Positions 1 through 9,125 of a stretch of DNA of 56,177 bases are shown here, piece by piece (position 1 is the stretch's first letter; each line of letters starts with the position of its first letter). The DNA lies in the NCBI GenBank assembly GCA_024400305.1, contig JAKSMX010000018.1, positions 1 through 56,177 on the forward strand, in the 5' to 3' direction. Origin of the DNA: Bacteroidales bacterium. GTDB taxonomy: Bacteria > Bacteroidota > Bacteroidia > Bacteroidales > F082. Both the position numbers and the translations under genes were made by a program. Below the pieces are notes generated by a model. The model was not told the origin of the DNA, ran no database searches, and saw nothing but the letters and a program-made list of their open reading frames with translations.

Positions 1-66
1 GCGCACCATGCACATCAGCCGCCGCAGCCGGTTCGCGCTCACGTCATGGCCTTTGACCTTTTTTTT
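1..66 (-). pseudogene. IS3 OrfB start in -1 frame, probably lacking its N-terminal part
   Basis: Slipping -1 on the A8 run gives KGHDVSANRLRRLMCMVR and runs off the window. This matches the segment of OrfB that normally lies some 70-80 residues into the protein (the stretch ending in NRxRRLMRLMG, before the DDE catalytic core). The usual OrfB start, with its own helix-turn-helix, is not present between the slippery run and this segment. I infer an internal deletion that joined OrfA almost directly to the middle of OrfB. The DDE domain, if intact, is outside the window. Confidence 0.5.
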
Positions 67-338
67 AGAAACTCGACGTCCATCGTCAGTTCGCCGATCG
101 TCTTGTACAGCTGTTCGATGAGCCTGTCCTTGTCGTCCCTGCCGTTGGCATCGGCCCTGAAGGCTTCCGCGCTGCGCTCTCTCAGCTGCTTCTTCCACTG
201 GTTGACCTGGTTCGGGCTGAGCTGGTACTTGCTGCACAGTTCCGGCAGCGTCTGGTTCTCCTGCATCGCTTCCAAGGCGACCTTCGCCTTGAACTCCGCC
301 GTGTACTTGCGGCGGCTGACTTTCTTCGTTTCGTTCAT
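39..338 (-). CDS. IS3-family transposase OrfA (helix-turn-helix)
   Basis: A 99-residue protein of the IS3/IS911 OrfA family, which binds the element ends and is fused to OrfB by frameshifting to make the active transposase. The N-terminal half has the usual RRKYTAEFKAKVALEA segment followed by an HTH ending in SPNQVNQWKKQL. The C-terminal half is a leucine-rich coiled coil ending at EFLKKR. An upstream in-frame ATG at 368 is unlikely because a TATCTTTG promoter box (356-363) lies between it and the ATG at 338. The latter follows an AAGAAAG ribosome-binding-like stretch. The frame stops at TGA, just past an A8 slippery run, as expected for programmed -1 frameshifting. Confidence 0.85.
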   Translation of the reverse strand: MNETKKVSRRKYTAEFKAKVALEAMQENQTLPELCSKYQLSPNQVNQWKKQLRERSAEAFRADANGRDDKDRLIEQLYKTIGELTMDVEFLKKRSKAMT

Positions 339-355
339 CTTTCTTGAATTTTCTG

Positions 356-363
356 CAAAGATA
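356..363 (-). promoter_or_regulatory. -7 promoter box of the IS element
   Basis: On the minus strand the sequence is TATCTTTG, matching the Bacteroidetes -7 consensus TAnnTTTG, 18 bases before the chosen OrfA start. It decides the start codon. Confidence 0.5.
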
Positions 364-398
364 ATCACTTTAGGCTCTGGTCTGAATTTTTGGTAGCA

Positions 399-715
399 TT
401 ATAGTCAAGTAACGTCTTTGTTATGTCTGCCCACCCAACCCAGCATCCTGTTTCCCAAAAAACGTAATTCCTGAAAATCAGGCCTCGGGCTGGCTAAGCG
501 ACTGCAAAAATAAAAAAAATTTATAAAAAATCAATAGCGTCCTGTTTTTTTGAAATTTATTTTGGACAGTATTAATTTTTAAAAAAATTTTGATTAACCG
601 TAAAAAACATTCAAACATTTACAATTTCTTGATACTCGTTCTGCCGATGAACAATTCCGTTGGCTTTGTTGTTATGCTTCAGAAACAACGGATTTATCAA
701 TTAAAACACACAGTT
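399..715. other. Gene-free AT-rich stretch between the IS end and the lipocalin gene
   Basis: No supportable gene. A small hairpin CCTGA-AAA-TCAGG lies at 470-482. Bases 505-600 are very AT-rich. An in-frame ATG for the lipocalin exists at 590, but the 42 extra residues it would add look like untranslated leader. The lipocalin promoter is probably here, but no clear TAnnTTTG box could be assigned. Confidence 0.5.
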
Positions 716-1243
716 ATGAAAAAGAAAATCATCCCTTTTTTGAGCGGCATCATGCTCCTCGGCTTGTTCTCATGCAAGCCCACCGAAATTATCACGACTA
801 CGGTCAAGGAACTCGACATCGAGCGTTACATGGGGCCGTGGTACGAAATCGCACGCTTCGACCACAGCTTCGAGCGCGGACTCGTTGGCTGCATGGCCAA
901 CTACGAGCTTCAATCCGACGGCAAGGTTAAAGTGACCAACACGGGCTACAGGAAAAGCCTCGACGGGAAATTCAAGGAGTCGGTTGGCAAGGCCTATCGT
1001 CCCGACGACAACGTGCCGGGCAAGCTGAAAGTGTCGTTCTTCCTGAATTTCTATTCCGAATACAATGTCCTTGAGCTTGCGCCAGATTACCGCTACGCAC
1101 TGATAGGCAGCAAGTCAGACAGTTATCTCTGGATTTTGAGCCGCACGCCTGAATTGTCACAGGACGATTTGGATTTCCTGCTCGGCAGCGCGAAGGCACG
1201 CGGCTATGACACGAGCAAACTGATTTGGGTGGAACACAGATAA
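716..1243 (+). CDS. Lipocalin family lipoprotein (Blc-like)
   Basis: A 175-residue outer-membrane lipocalin related to E. coli Blc, a family that binds lysophospholipids or fatty acids in an eight-stranded barrel. The chosen ATG starts MKKKIIPFLSG followed by a lipobox LGLFSC with the lipidated cysteine near residue 20. The lipocalin signature is clear: ERYMGPWYEIARFDHSFERG (GxWYEIAR motif), then VGCMANYEL, and the late motif YLWILSRTPEL. Length and layout match the family. It stands alone: an IS element is upstream, and a hairpin terminator separates it from the convergent secreted amidase gene. Confidence 0.9.
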   Translation: MKKKIIPFLSGIMLLGLFSCKPTEIITTTVKELDIERYMGPWYEIARFDHSFERGLVGCMANYELQSDGKVKVTNTGYRKSLDGKFKESVGKAYRPDDNVPGKLKVSFFLNFYSEYNVLELAPDYRYALIGSKSDSYLWILSRTPELSQDDLDFLLGSAKARGYDTSKLIWVEHR

Positions 1244-1276
1244 TGGTTTCGCTATCCTGTCAATGTGTCATAAACA

Positions 1277-1303
1277 ATACCACGTTGAAAACCAACGTGG
1301 TAT
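1277..1303. terminator. Hairpin between convergent genes
   Basis: A perfect 11-bp stem ATACCACGTTG / CAACGTGGTAT with loop AAAAC lies 33 bases after the lipocalin stop and 28 bases before the end of the leftward gene. It is followed by an AT-rich stretch without a pure T run, so efficiency is uncertain. The symmetrical stem could serve both strands. Confidence 0.7.
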
Positions 1304-1331
1304 CGGATATTTTATAAAAAATGTCAGCTTT

Positions 1332-3893
1332 CTACTTAATGACGACTTTCTGTGTCTTCATCGTTCCGCCCAATGTCTGGACGAAGTAAATGCCCGGTGT
1401 CCAGCTGCTCACGTCGATGGTCCTGCTTCCGCTGAAGGCGAAATTGGCCATCACCCGACCTTGCGCGTTGAGAATTAGCACGCAGAGGTTGCCGTGCTCG
1501 TAGTCGGTGTTGAGGTTGAGCTGGTTCTGTGCCGGATTGGGGAATATCTCGACGTTAAATGCTTCAGGTTCAGCGACTTCATTGACATCGGTGAGGACTT
1601 CGACGTTGTTGCTGTAGGTGATGACCTTTCCGGCAAGTTTCAGTATCGGGTTGTCGGGGGCGTCGCAGAGCGGGCAACCGTTCTGCCCGTTCACGCAGTC
1701 GGGGTAGTTCGGGTGACACTGGTCGATGTATGTCGGGTCGAACTGATAGAACAGGTTGACGGAGCCTTGGCTGATGTGGCTTGAGATGTCGAAGTCCCAC
1801 ACCATGGCGATGCTGCCGGGGCACCAGCCGGAACGCGGGTATGTCCATGTGCCGTTCTGCGGCTGGCATCCGAATGGGTTGGGGTTGCAGTTCTCCCAGT
1901 TGTGCTGGTCGAACTCCTTGTTGCCGTTGACGAAGAGGTGATGTGTCGCTTCGAGGAACTCGGCGGCGTTGCCTGTGTTGTATGTCCCGTTCTGGCCGCT
2001 GCTCCAGTTGTGGCCCGTCGTTGTGACTTTCACTTTTGCGCTTTCGACATTGTTGTCGAAGGAATAATTGACTGCCGGGACGGGCTGCTGGTTGGCGTAG
2101 TCGCCGAACGAGAACGTGCCGTACCAGATTTCCTCGACGTTGGCGTATTTATAAGCGGGAGTGCCTTTTGTGAAATTGAAGTTCAAAGTCGGGTTGTAGC
2201 CGTCGCCGCTCCATGTCTCGAAGAAGAGCTCGAACTCCACGATGCCTTGAAGCACCGAGGTGTAGTCGGTGACGTCGAGGTCGGCTTCACATTCCACCCC
2301 GAACGGGCTGATGTAACGGAAAAGCTCCATCCATTCGCCGCGGTAGTTGCGGACTTTCACGCCTCCGACGCGGTCGTAAGGGTCACACGAGCCGACGCAG
2401 TTGTGCTGGTAGTTGGCCGTGATGTCGTTGAAAGCACCGACGTGCATCGGCATCTCATAGTCTTTGGTATTTGAGGCGACGCTTGGTGTGACGACGAGTT
2501 CGCCGTTCATCGTGGTGACGTTCATGTTGTCGTAAGTGTTTGAAACCTCGAATGTTATATGGTCTGTCGTGACCTTGCCGCCGCTTGTGGTGATGCTCAT
2601 GTCCATGTCGTGGCTGCCGAACGAGCTTGGTGTCCAGTAGCCGTAGAAATATCCGTTTTCCTTGTCATCAGGGTACATGGTGTTGAGTATCACGTCGCTG
2701 CCGTCGATGGTGGCTTTCACTTCTTCAAACTCGATGGCATCGGAGTGTTCGACGTATGTGCTTACGCAGATGACCATCGCGTTGAGTTCCGGCATATAGA
2801 CCGTGCTGCCGTTGAACGGGCGGCGGATGGTGTAAGTCGGGGTGTAGTCCATCGGGTCGATGACGAGGAATGTCTTTATGACTTCGGGTGCCGGGAGCCA
2901 CGTGGCATCGCCGCCCTGTGTTGCCTTGATCTTCACTTCGCCCGTCTCGCCGGTGAGTGTGAGGATGTTTCCGTTGAGCGTCGCCGGTCCTGAAACGTAT
3001 TCAAACGACACCGGAAGCCCGGATGTCGCCGTGGCCTGAAGCGTTATCGGTCCGTTGATGGTCAGCTGTTTAGGGATGTCAGGCATGTTGATGTACTGTA
3101 CGTTTCCGTCGGGCATCTGGCGCACGAGGATGTTGTCGAAACCGCCTGTGCCGCCTTGTGAATGGAAATAGATGCCGTCCCAGACCTTGTAGTCGTTTTT
3201 GTCGCCGGAGCCTGGCGTGAGGCCCATGTTGAGTTCTGTCATGTCGGCGATCTGCTGCCATTCGCCCCAGTCTTCACCGTCGATGTATTCTTTGACGAAA
3301 ACGGTGACAGAGCCGGCTCCGTTGAAGGCGTTGAAGTCGAACGAGAGCTTGTATCTCGCCCAGTTGGGTTCCTGCCTGTAAGACGCTGATGTGATGTTCG
3401 CCGCTTCCGGGAATCTGATGATCGGGTGGTTGTCGTTGTTGTCGGAGCCTTTCACGCAGAGGCTGACACCGCCGTCGCCGTCGGTCATCCCGTCGAGGAT
3501 GTTGCCGTCGTTGTCGGAGTCGAAGCCCACGCCGACGAATGCGCCCCACCAGTTGCGGCAGATGTCGAACTCAAGGTCGATGATGCCGCCGTTCTGGAAG
3601 TTGAAATTGAAGTTGCCGCTCGCCTTGTGCGTCGCCGTCCTGCCCACGCCCGGGCCGCCGTATGGATAGAACACCGCGATGGATTCGTCGGGCGACATGA
3701 GCCCGTCGCTGGTGTATGACACGTTGAAGTCCTGCGACGAGGCGGCGGTCTGGTAATGTGTCACCCAGCCGTCCTGTCCGTTGAGGTTCTGCGTGCCCTC
3801 CGTGAGGCTGTTGAAGTCGTACAGATGCTCCACCTGGGAGAATCCCGTCATCGCCGTCAATACGAAAATAGCTGTAAACAATAACTTTTTCAT
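1332..3893 (-). CDS. T9SS-secreted PNGase F-like N-glycan amidase
   Basis: An 853-residue secreted protein. It has a Sec signal peptide (MKKLLFTAIFVLTAMTGFSQ), then a jelly-roll-like region to about residue 260, then an Ig/MBG-like segment (TATSGLPVSFEYVSGPATL, roughly 285-345). Residues about 455-720 resemble the two jelly-roll domains of peptide-N-glycosidase F, which removes N-glycans from asparagine. The resemblance rests on DPYDR at 504-508, an FRYISPFG stretch, a VTDYTSVLQGIVEFELFFET segment, TTGHNWSSG near 626 and PRSGWCPG near 686. The last ~70 residues (EIFPNPAQNQLNL .. MKTQKVVIK) are a T9SS type A sorting domain, so the protein is exported by T9SS and probably surface-anchored. It is last in a SusC-SusD-amidase operon. 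The secretion call is near certain. The amidase call rests on motif memory. Confidence 0.8.
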   Translation of the reverse strand: MKKLLFTAIFVLTAMTGFSQVEHLYDFNSLTEGTQNLNGQDGWVTHYQTAASSQDFNVSYTSDGLMSPDESIAVFYPYGGPGVGRTATHKASGNFNFNFQNGGIIDLEFDICRNWWGAFVGVGFDSDNDGNILDGMTDGDGGVSLCVKGSDNNDNHPIIRFPEAANITSASYRQEPNWARYKLSFDFNAFNGAGSVTVFVKEYIDGEDWGEWQQIADMTELNMGLTPGSGDKNDYKVWDGIYFHSQGGTGGFDNILVRQMPDGNVQYINMPDIPKQLTINGPITLQATATSGLPVSFEYVSGPATLNGNILTLTGETGEVKIKATQGGDATWLPAPEVIKTFLVIDPMDYTPTYTIRRPFNGSTVYMPELNAMVICVSTYVEHSDAIEFEEVKATIDGSDVILNTMYPDDKENGYFYGYWTPSSFGSHDMDMSITTSGGKVTTDHITFEVSNTYDNMNVTTMNGELVVTPSVASNTKDYEMPMHVGAFNDITANYQHNCVGSCDPYDRVGGVKVRNYRGEWMELFRYISPFGVECEADLDVTDYTSVLQGIVEFELFFETWSGDGYNPTLNFNFTKGTPAYKYANVEEIWYGTFSFGDYANQQPVPAVNYSFDNNVESAKVKVTTTGHNWSSGQNGTYNTGNAAEFLEATHHLFVNGNKEFDQHNWENCNPNPFGCQPQNGTWTYPRSGWCPGSIAMVWDFDISSHISQGSVNLFYQFDPTYIDQCHPNYPDCVNGQNGCPLCDAPDNPILKLAGKVITYSNNVEVLTDVNEVAEPEAFNVEIFPNPAQNQLNLNTDYEHGNLCVLILNAQGRVMANFAFSGSRTIDVSSWTPGIYFVQTLGGTMKTQKVVIK

Positions 3894-3985
3894 TCTTAAT
3901 TCTATTGATTATTTCTACAGATATTAAATCTCCACGCAATCCTATAATCTCTTATCTCTCCACTCTTAACACTCCACTCTTAACA

Positions 3986-5683
3986 CTACTCCATCCACCA
4001 CACCGGGGTGTTCTTTGTGTCGCCGTAGCTCATCTTCTTGATCTGCTCTTGATAATTATCGTAATTATAGGTCACTTCTGTCGGAGGATAAGGCAGGCGT
4101 TTGTATGTGAGTTTCTGGTGGCCTGTGGTTGTAGGCGTGTCCATGCTGCGGCGTGCGAGACACCATGCCTCGCCCGGCTGACGGAACAGGTCGAGCCAAC
4201 GCTGCTGATGGATGGCTTTGATGTAAGCCTCCGTTGTGTAGTCAAATTCAGGATTCATGTAGATGATGTGATTCAGGATCTGTGAGGCATACGAGTCGGC
4301 GACTGTATAGAAACTTCCTTCAGGCGCAAGTGCATCAGCCAGTGCCGGATAGGTGTATTTCCAGACAGGGTTATACTGAACTGTTGCATTTGAATGCAGC
4401 TGCAGCCACAGGTAATATGAGTTCCTGATGCCTGACACAATCAATTGTTCTGATTCCATTTGTGAGACGGAGACGATTCCTCTGAAGGCTATCTCGGCTT
4501 TGATGAAACAGACCTCTGCTGCGCTCATCAAAATCCTCGGGATGAAGCCGATCTGGTCGCTGTTGTCTCTGATGAGGTAATAGTTGAAAGGTGAATAGAG
4601 GCAGGCGGGGCCTTTGAAGGCGTAGTTTTGGTCGCGTGTGCGCTCGTATGGCGTGCCGCCCTCCGTCGGTGTCGATGCGTCTTTCATCTGCGGGAAACCT
4701 CTCCAGGCTCCTTGCGGAAATTCATCTGTCTTGTGATTCGTGTCGAAGAAGATGTACATGCGGAGGTCGAAGATACCGGCGCCTGTCGGGTCGTCGTTTG
4801 ATGACATCTGTGCGAAGACGGTCTCGCCCATGCGGAGGTTGCGGTGCTCGCGGAAACTCCAGTTCACGTCGCCGACACCGTTGTTCAGCGTCGCCGGCCA
4901 AAGCATGAAACCGCCGCTGCCGCACCAGTAGTCGTCGATGACGGGCTTGTTGAAAGCGTCCTTCAGCAATGTGTCGGCAAACGCTGTGTCTTTGTCGTAC
5001 ATTCTGAGGCCGTGCTTCAGTATCAACGAGTTGGCTATCTTCGCCCATTTCTCATAATTGTTGGCATAAAGCACATCGTAAACTCCGAGGCTGAAGAAGT
5101 CGTTGCCGAGGTCAGTCTGGACCTTGTTGTTGAGGAGTATTTCGCGTGCCCATACGAGTTCGTTGAGAAGGCTCTTGTAAATATTCTCCTGACTGTCGAA
5201 TTTAGGTTTCTTGTTGCTTGTCTCGGTGGTGTTGTACCAGATTTTTCCGGCTTCCGAATAGGGGATGTCGCCGAAATAGTCTGTCACCTTGAAAGTCTTA
5301 AATGCTTTGAGTACAATGAGTTGCGCTTTCACCTTGTCGCATATTTCCGGGTCGTCCTTGCATTTCTCCTCAAAACGTTTTTCTATGTCGCGGATGTTTC
5401 CGAGGGCGTAGTAATAATTGTCCCAGACAGCCTGTGTCCCGATCTGGAAGTTGCCCCACGCGTCGGATGTCAAGGCGCCGAGTTCCGTTTCGGGGTAGAA
5501 AATCTCATTGTCGAGGTAGAACATCTCGTTGCCGTTGTACGTCAATGACGCGACCACGCCGTTGAAGAGCGGTCCAATCTCCGTTCCTGTTGGATTAATT
5601 GGGTTCACGTTCATGTCACCGAATTTCTTGCAAGAAGTCATCAACAATCCTGAAACCAATATTAATAAAATGTATCTTTTCAT
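3986..5683 (-). CDS. SusD/RagB-family nutrient-binding outer-membrane lipoprotein
   Basis: A 565-residue surface lipoprotein that acts as the lid and ligand-binding partner of a SusC-type TonB transporter. The signal peptide ends in lipobox LLMTSC. The opening KKFGDMNVNPINPTGTE is typical of the SusD-like_2 subfamily, followed by the TPR-rich alpha-helical fold (YYALGNIRDIEK, KAFKTFKVTDYFGDIPYSEA). The late RWLDLFRQPGEAWCLARR motif is also characteristic. It lies 68 bases downstream of the SusC gene on the same strand, so the two are cotranscribed. The ligand cannot be read from sequence. The adjacent PNGase-like protein suggests released glycans or glycopeptides. Confidence 0.93.
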   Translation of the reverse strand: MKRYILLILVSGLLMTSCKKFGDMNVNPINPTGTEIGPLFNGVVASLTYNGNEMFYLDNEIFYPETELGALTSDAWGNFQIGTQAVWDNYYYALGNIRDIEKRFEEKCKDDPEICDKVKAQLIVLKAFKTFKVTDYFGDIPYSEAGKIWYNTTETSNKKPKFDSQENIYKSLLNELVWAREILLNNKVQTDLGNDFFSLGVYDVLYANNYEKWAKIANSLILKHGLRMYDKDTAFADTLLKDAFNKPVIDDYWCGSGGFMLWPATLNNGVGDVNWSFREHRNLRMGETVFAQMSSNDDPTGAGIFDLRMYIFFDTNHKTDEFPQGAWRGFPQMKDASTPTEGGTPYERTRDQNYAFKGPACLYSPFNYYLIRDNSDQIGFIPRILMSAAEVCFIKAEIAFRGIVSVSQMESEQLIVSGIRNSYYLWLQLHSNATVQYNPVWKYTYPALADALAPEGSFYTVADSYASQILNHIIYMNPEFDYTTEAYIKAIHQQRWLDLFRQPGEAWCLARRSMDTPTTTGHQKLTYKRLPYPPTEVTYNYDNYQEQIKKMSYGDTKNTPVWWME

Positions 5684-5751
5684 ATTTTTATCTTTTTAAT
5701 CTTTAAAATGTCTAAAATCTTAACTCTTAACACTCCACTCTCAACACTTTT

Positions 5752-8700
5752 TTAAATTCCAAATTTAAGTGAGAAGAGGAACGCTCTTGTCATCGGGTAT
5801 GAGCCGTATTCGAGGCCTTGTGCGTTGCCTGTTCCGAGAGTTCCTTCCGGGTTGATGTTGTCAGGCAGGTTCTTGTAGAAATAGAAGAGGTCGCGGCCTG
5901 TGACCGACACTGATACGTTCTGGAAGAACTTGGTCTTCTCAATCCATTTCTTTGGCAATGTGTAAGATACAGTCAGTTCCCTGAGTTTCACCCATGTGTT
6001 TTTGACGATGCCAGGTGTGGTGAGGTAGTTGCCCCAGCCACCGAAGTTCGGCATGTATTTATAGTAGTAGTGAACCACCTGGTCGTTGACTTCCGCCTCG
6101 CCGGTCTCGGTGTTGACGGCGACGCCTGGCAGGATGACGCCGTAGTTTCCGAGGAAGGTGCCGTCGGCGTCGTAGAGCGGGAGGCCGTTGCCTTCGCGTT
6201 CCGCCATTGTCTCGAGGCTCTGGCCGGTCTGCATTGCGATGACGTAGGAGCCGCAGTAGATGTCGCCGCCGAATTTGGCGTCAATCAGGGCATAGACCTG
6301 GAGGCCTTTCCAGTTGTATGTGAGGTTGACGCCGCCTGTGACGACAGGTGCGCTGTTGCCAACCGGCACGCGGTTAGTCGTCTTCATGTATTCCGTTCCA
6401 GTCGAATTGAGGAGAGGCAGTGCATTGCCGTCTTCATCATAGAACGGCCCGATCTGTGTCCCGTCGGCGGCTGTGGTTTCATAGACGTAGTCCCAGCCGT
6501 AGATCGTCCCATAGACATCACCTTCCTTGACGGCGATGGCGGGGCCGTTGGAACCCCACACTTCAGAAAGGACATACATGTCGGCGCCGCCCAAGCTCAC
6601 GATTCTGTTGGTGTTGCGGGCGAGGTTGAGGCCGACCTGCATGTAGCTGTTCGCCCTCTGGAAAATATTGTAGTTGAGAATTAACTCGATACCTTTGTTT
6701 GTCACGACACCGGTATTGATTCTGACGCTGCTTGATCCTGATGACGGTGCGACAGGGGCGGAGAGAATCTGATCCCATGAATAAATGTCGTAATATGTGA
6801 AATCGAGGTTGACCTTGTCCCAGAACCCCATTTCGAGACCTATTTCAAATGAACGCTGGCGCTGTGGTTTCAGCTGGAGCGGCGGCACCTGACCCGGCAG
6901 GCTCGACATGAGCTGGCCGCCGAAGGAGCCGGTGTTGTATGTGAAGTCGAGCTGGTACGGGAGGTCGTCGCTCGCTGTCATGGCCGCCGAACCTCTCAGT
7001 TTCATGAATGAGATGATTCCCCAGTTGATTTTGAAGGCTTCCGTCGCCACGAAACTCAAGGTGGCTGAAGGATAGAAGTAACTGTTGTTGTCAGACGGCA
7101 ATGTCGATGACCAGTCGTTTCTCCCCGTGATGTCAAGGAACAGCCATTTTGCGTAGGAGACGTTGAGGAATCCGTAGAGTGAGTTGACCTGTTTCTCGTA
7201 TCTCGACTCTTCCGGGAGCATGGATGACTGTGCCGTCGTGTTTATGTAGTTGTAGAATGTGTAAAGGTTCGGGTAAGCCCATGTGCCTGTTTTTGCCCAC
7301 ATGGTGTATTTGTTCCTGTAATAACGCTCGCCGCCGAAAGAGCCTCTTATGTTCCATTGCGAATGGAAGATGTTGTCTTTGTATGCCGTGACGAGGAAGT
7401 CGGCGTCGATGGTGCGATCCGGACCCATGTCCTGCTTGTACATGCCGCTTGTCATGCCGTCGCTTAACGTTGGTTTGTTTTTGGTCTCGAACCTGTCGTG
7501 GGTGAAGTCCATGGCGACCTTTCCGGAGAGCATCAGCCAGTCGGTGGGTTCGATGATGAGTTTCGCCGAGCCGAAGAACTTGTCGCGGTTGAGTTCGATG
7601 TTGTGGTTATAAAAGTCCCAGAATGTTGTCTGATACATATATTTATATGGGTAGTTCTCCCAAACGGTCTGCGTGCCGTCTTCTTGTTCATATTGTTGTG
7701 ACTCAAGGCCTTGCCAGCTTCTCGGCCAGCTGTAGAGCAGTCCTTTGTTGAAGTTGGAATATGATTCGCCGAGGGTCGGGGTGTTGAGTCGGTAGTAATC
7801 CACGTAGGAAAACGCGATTTCCGCCTTCACTTTTTCAGAGACGTTCATCATCGACCCGAAGTTGACGGTGGTCTGGTTGAGTTTGCAGTTGTCGATGATG
7901 GCGTCGCTGCGTTCGTTGGTGGCGGACACCCTGACGGAGCCGAAGTCGCCGGCGTTCTGGAACGAGAGCGAGTTGACCATGGAGCTTGAGTTGTGGTACA
8001 GCATCGAGAGGTTGTCGGGCTGCGGGGCGTAGTTTCTCAAGGAGCCGTCCCACCATGTCATCTCCGTGCCGTCCATCACTGGACCCCACGACACCGCGCC
8101 GCCGTAGTAGCCGAAGGTGGTGTTGGTGGGTTCGCCAGCCGGTCCGTTGTCGGAACTGTATGTGTCGTGGAACTCATATTGCCCGTCGGGGTTTTGGTAA
8201 AGCGTCGGCGTTGAGAACGACACCGGGCCGCCGTAGCCGTATTTGTTCTGGACGTTACGGTAACCGTAAGGCGTCGTGAGTTTGTATGTGGTGGAGAAGT
8301 CAAGGCCGAGGCCTTCTTTCTTCTTGCCTTTTTTAGTGGTGATGAGCATCACGCCGTTGCCGCCCCGTGAGCCGTAAAGTGCCGCGGCGGTAGGTCCCTT
8401 CAGGATGTTGATGTCTTCGATGTCTTCCTGGTTGATGTTGTTCAAGGCTGTTCCCCAGTCCTGGCCGCCGCTCCAGTCGGTGACGCCGCCTTCGTTGGTC
8501 ATCGGCACTCCGTCAACGACGATAAGTGGCTGGTTGTCACCGAAAATGCTGTTGTTGCCGCGGATGACGATACGCGAGGAGCCGCCCGCGACACCGTCGG
8601 CATTGATGATCTGCACACCGGCGGCGCGGCCGCTCAACGCGCTGATGATGTTGTCGCTTCCGGAACGCGCCAAAAGCTCGCCGTTGATGTCCTCCGTGGC

Positions 8701-9060
8701 GTAACCCAACTCCCTCTTCTGACGCTTGATGCCGAGAGCCGTCACGACGACATCGTTCAAGACCTGGGCGTCAGGCTCCATCACCACATTGATCACGTGC
8801 CTGTTGTTGATGGCAAGGGTTATTTTTCTCATTCCGACAAACGAAAACTCCAAGGAGTCGTTCGGATTCGCCGCGACGGAATAGTCTCCGTCAAGACCCG
8901 TCACCGTGCCGGTGTTGCTGCTCACAACACGCACCGCAACGCCAGGTATCTCCATTTTGTCTTCACTCGATGTGACGACACCTGTGACAATAATTTCCTG
9001 TGCAAATGACTGTAACGACAGGAAAAACATACAAAAGATTAGCGTATAAATCTTTTTCAT
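5752..9060 (-). CDS. SusC/RagA-family TonB-linked outer-membrane transporter
   Basis: A 1102-residue TonB-dependent transporter that imports the ligand held by the SusD lipoprotein. It has a signal peptide (MKKIYTLIFCMFFLSLQSFA), an N-terminal carboxypeptidase-regulatory-like domain (VTGVVTSSEDKMEIPGVAV .. GLDGDYSV), and a plug with the family hallmarks ALSGRAAGVQI, RGNNSI and PLIVVDGVP. A long 22-strand barrel follows, ending in an aromatic terminal strand LFSLKFGI. A TTG two codons upstream is in frame, but ATG at 9060 is the better start. A TAnnTTTG box lies 21 bases ahead. The gene is first in the operon with SusD and the PNGase-like amidase. No dedicated sigma/anti-sigma pair or hybrid two-component regulator is in view. 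Confidence 0.95.
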   Translation of the reverse strand: MKKIYTLIFCMFFLSLQSFAQEIIVTGVVTSSEDKMEIPGVAVRVVSSNTGTVTGLDGDYSVAANPNDSLEFSFVGMRKITLAINNRHVINVVMEPDAQVLNDVVVTALGIKRQKRELGYATEDINGELLARSGSDNIISALSGRAAGVQIINADGVAGGSSRIVIRGNNSIFGDNQPLIVVDGVPMTNEGGVTDWSGGQDWGTALNNINQEDIEDINILKGPTAAALYGSRGGNGVMLITTKKGKKKEGLGLDFSTTYKLTTPYGYRNVQNKYGYGGPVSFSTPTLYQNPDGQYEFHDTYSSDNGPAGEPTNTTFGYYGGAVSWGPVMDGTEMTWWDGSLRNYAPQPDNLSMLYHNSSSMVNSLSFQNAGDFGSVRVSATNERSDAIIDNCKLNQTTVNFGSMMNVSEKVKAEIAFSYVDYYRLNTPTLGESYSNFNKGLLYSWPRSWQGLESQQYEQEDGTQTVWENYPYKYMYQTTFWDFYNHNIELNRDKFFGSAKLIIEPTDWLMLSGKVAMDFTHDRFETKNKPTLSDGMTSGMYKQDMGPDRTIDADFLVTAYKDNIFHSQWNIRGSFGGERYYRNKYTMWAKTGTWAYPNLYTFYNYINTTAQSSMLPEESRYEKQVNSLYGFLNVSYAKWLFLDITGRNDWSSTLPSDNNSYFYPSATLSFVATEAFKINWGIISFMKLRGSAAMTASDDLPYQLDFTYNTGSFGGQLMSSLPGQVPPLQLKPQRQRSFEIGLEMGFWDKVNLDFTYYDIYSWDQILSAPVAPSSGSSSVRINTGVVTNKGIELILNYNIFQRANSYMQVGLNLARNTNRIVSLGGADMYVLSEVWGSNGPAIAVKEGDVYGTIYGWDYVYETTAADGTQIGPFYDEDGNALPLLNSTGTEYMKTTNRVPVGNSAPVVTGGVNLTYNWKGLQVYALIDAKFGGDIYCGSYVIAMQTGQSLETMAEREGNGLPLYDADGTFLGNYGVILPGVAVNTETGEAEVNDQVVHYYYKYMPNFGGWGNYLTTPGIVKNTWVKLRELTVSYTLPKKWIEKTKFFQNVSVSVTGRDLFYFYKNLPDNINPEGTLGTGNAQGLEYGSYPMTRAFLFSLKFGI

Positions 9061-9080
9061 TGGCAAAATTTTTTAAACCA

Positions 9081-9088
9081 CAAAAATA
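9081..9088 (-). promoter_or_regulatory. -7 box for the SusC-SusD operon
   Basis: TATTTTTG on the minus strand, a match to TAnnTTTG, 21 bases before the SusC start. It faces away from the radA promoter in the same 114-base divergent gap. Confidence 0.55.
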
Positions 9089-9125
9089 AACATTTTTATC
9101 CATCCTCGAGAAATAAAAAAAATAT

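Larger units (their letters stand above)
1..398 (-). mobile_element. IS3-family insertion sequence, partial, cut by window start
   Basis: The element is read leftward. It holds an orfA-type helix-turn-helix protein, an A8 slippery run (T59-66 on the plus strand) and the beginning of an orfB frame. A probable terminal inverted repeat ends near 398: on the minus strand it reads TGCTACCAAAAATTCAGACC, which has the TG start and CCAAAA..TTCAGAC core common in IS3-family ends. The other end lies outside the window, so no target duplication can be checked. The exact outer boundary is inferred. Confidence 0.7.

Noticed and set aside
590-715. N-terminal extension of the lipocalin from ATG 590
   Set aside because: It would place 42 unrelated residues before a clear lipoprotein signal, preventing export.
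1902-2474. Open frame opposite the PNGase-like gene
   Set aside because: Antisense to a well-supported secreted protein; no start context or domain.
9061-9066. TTG start two codons upstream for SusC
   Set aside because: The ATG at 9060 begins a standard signal peptide; a TTG start gives no benefit.
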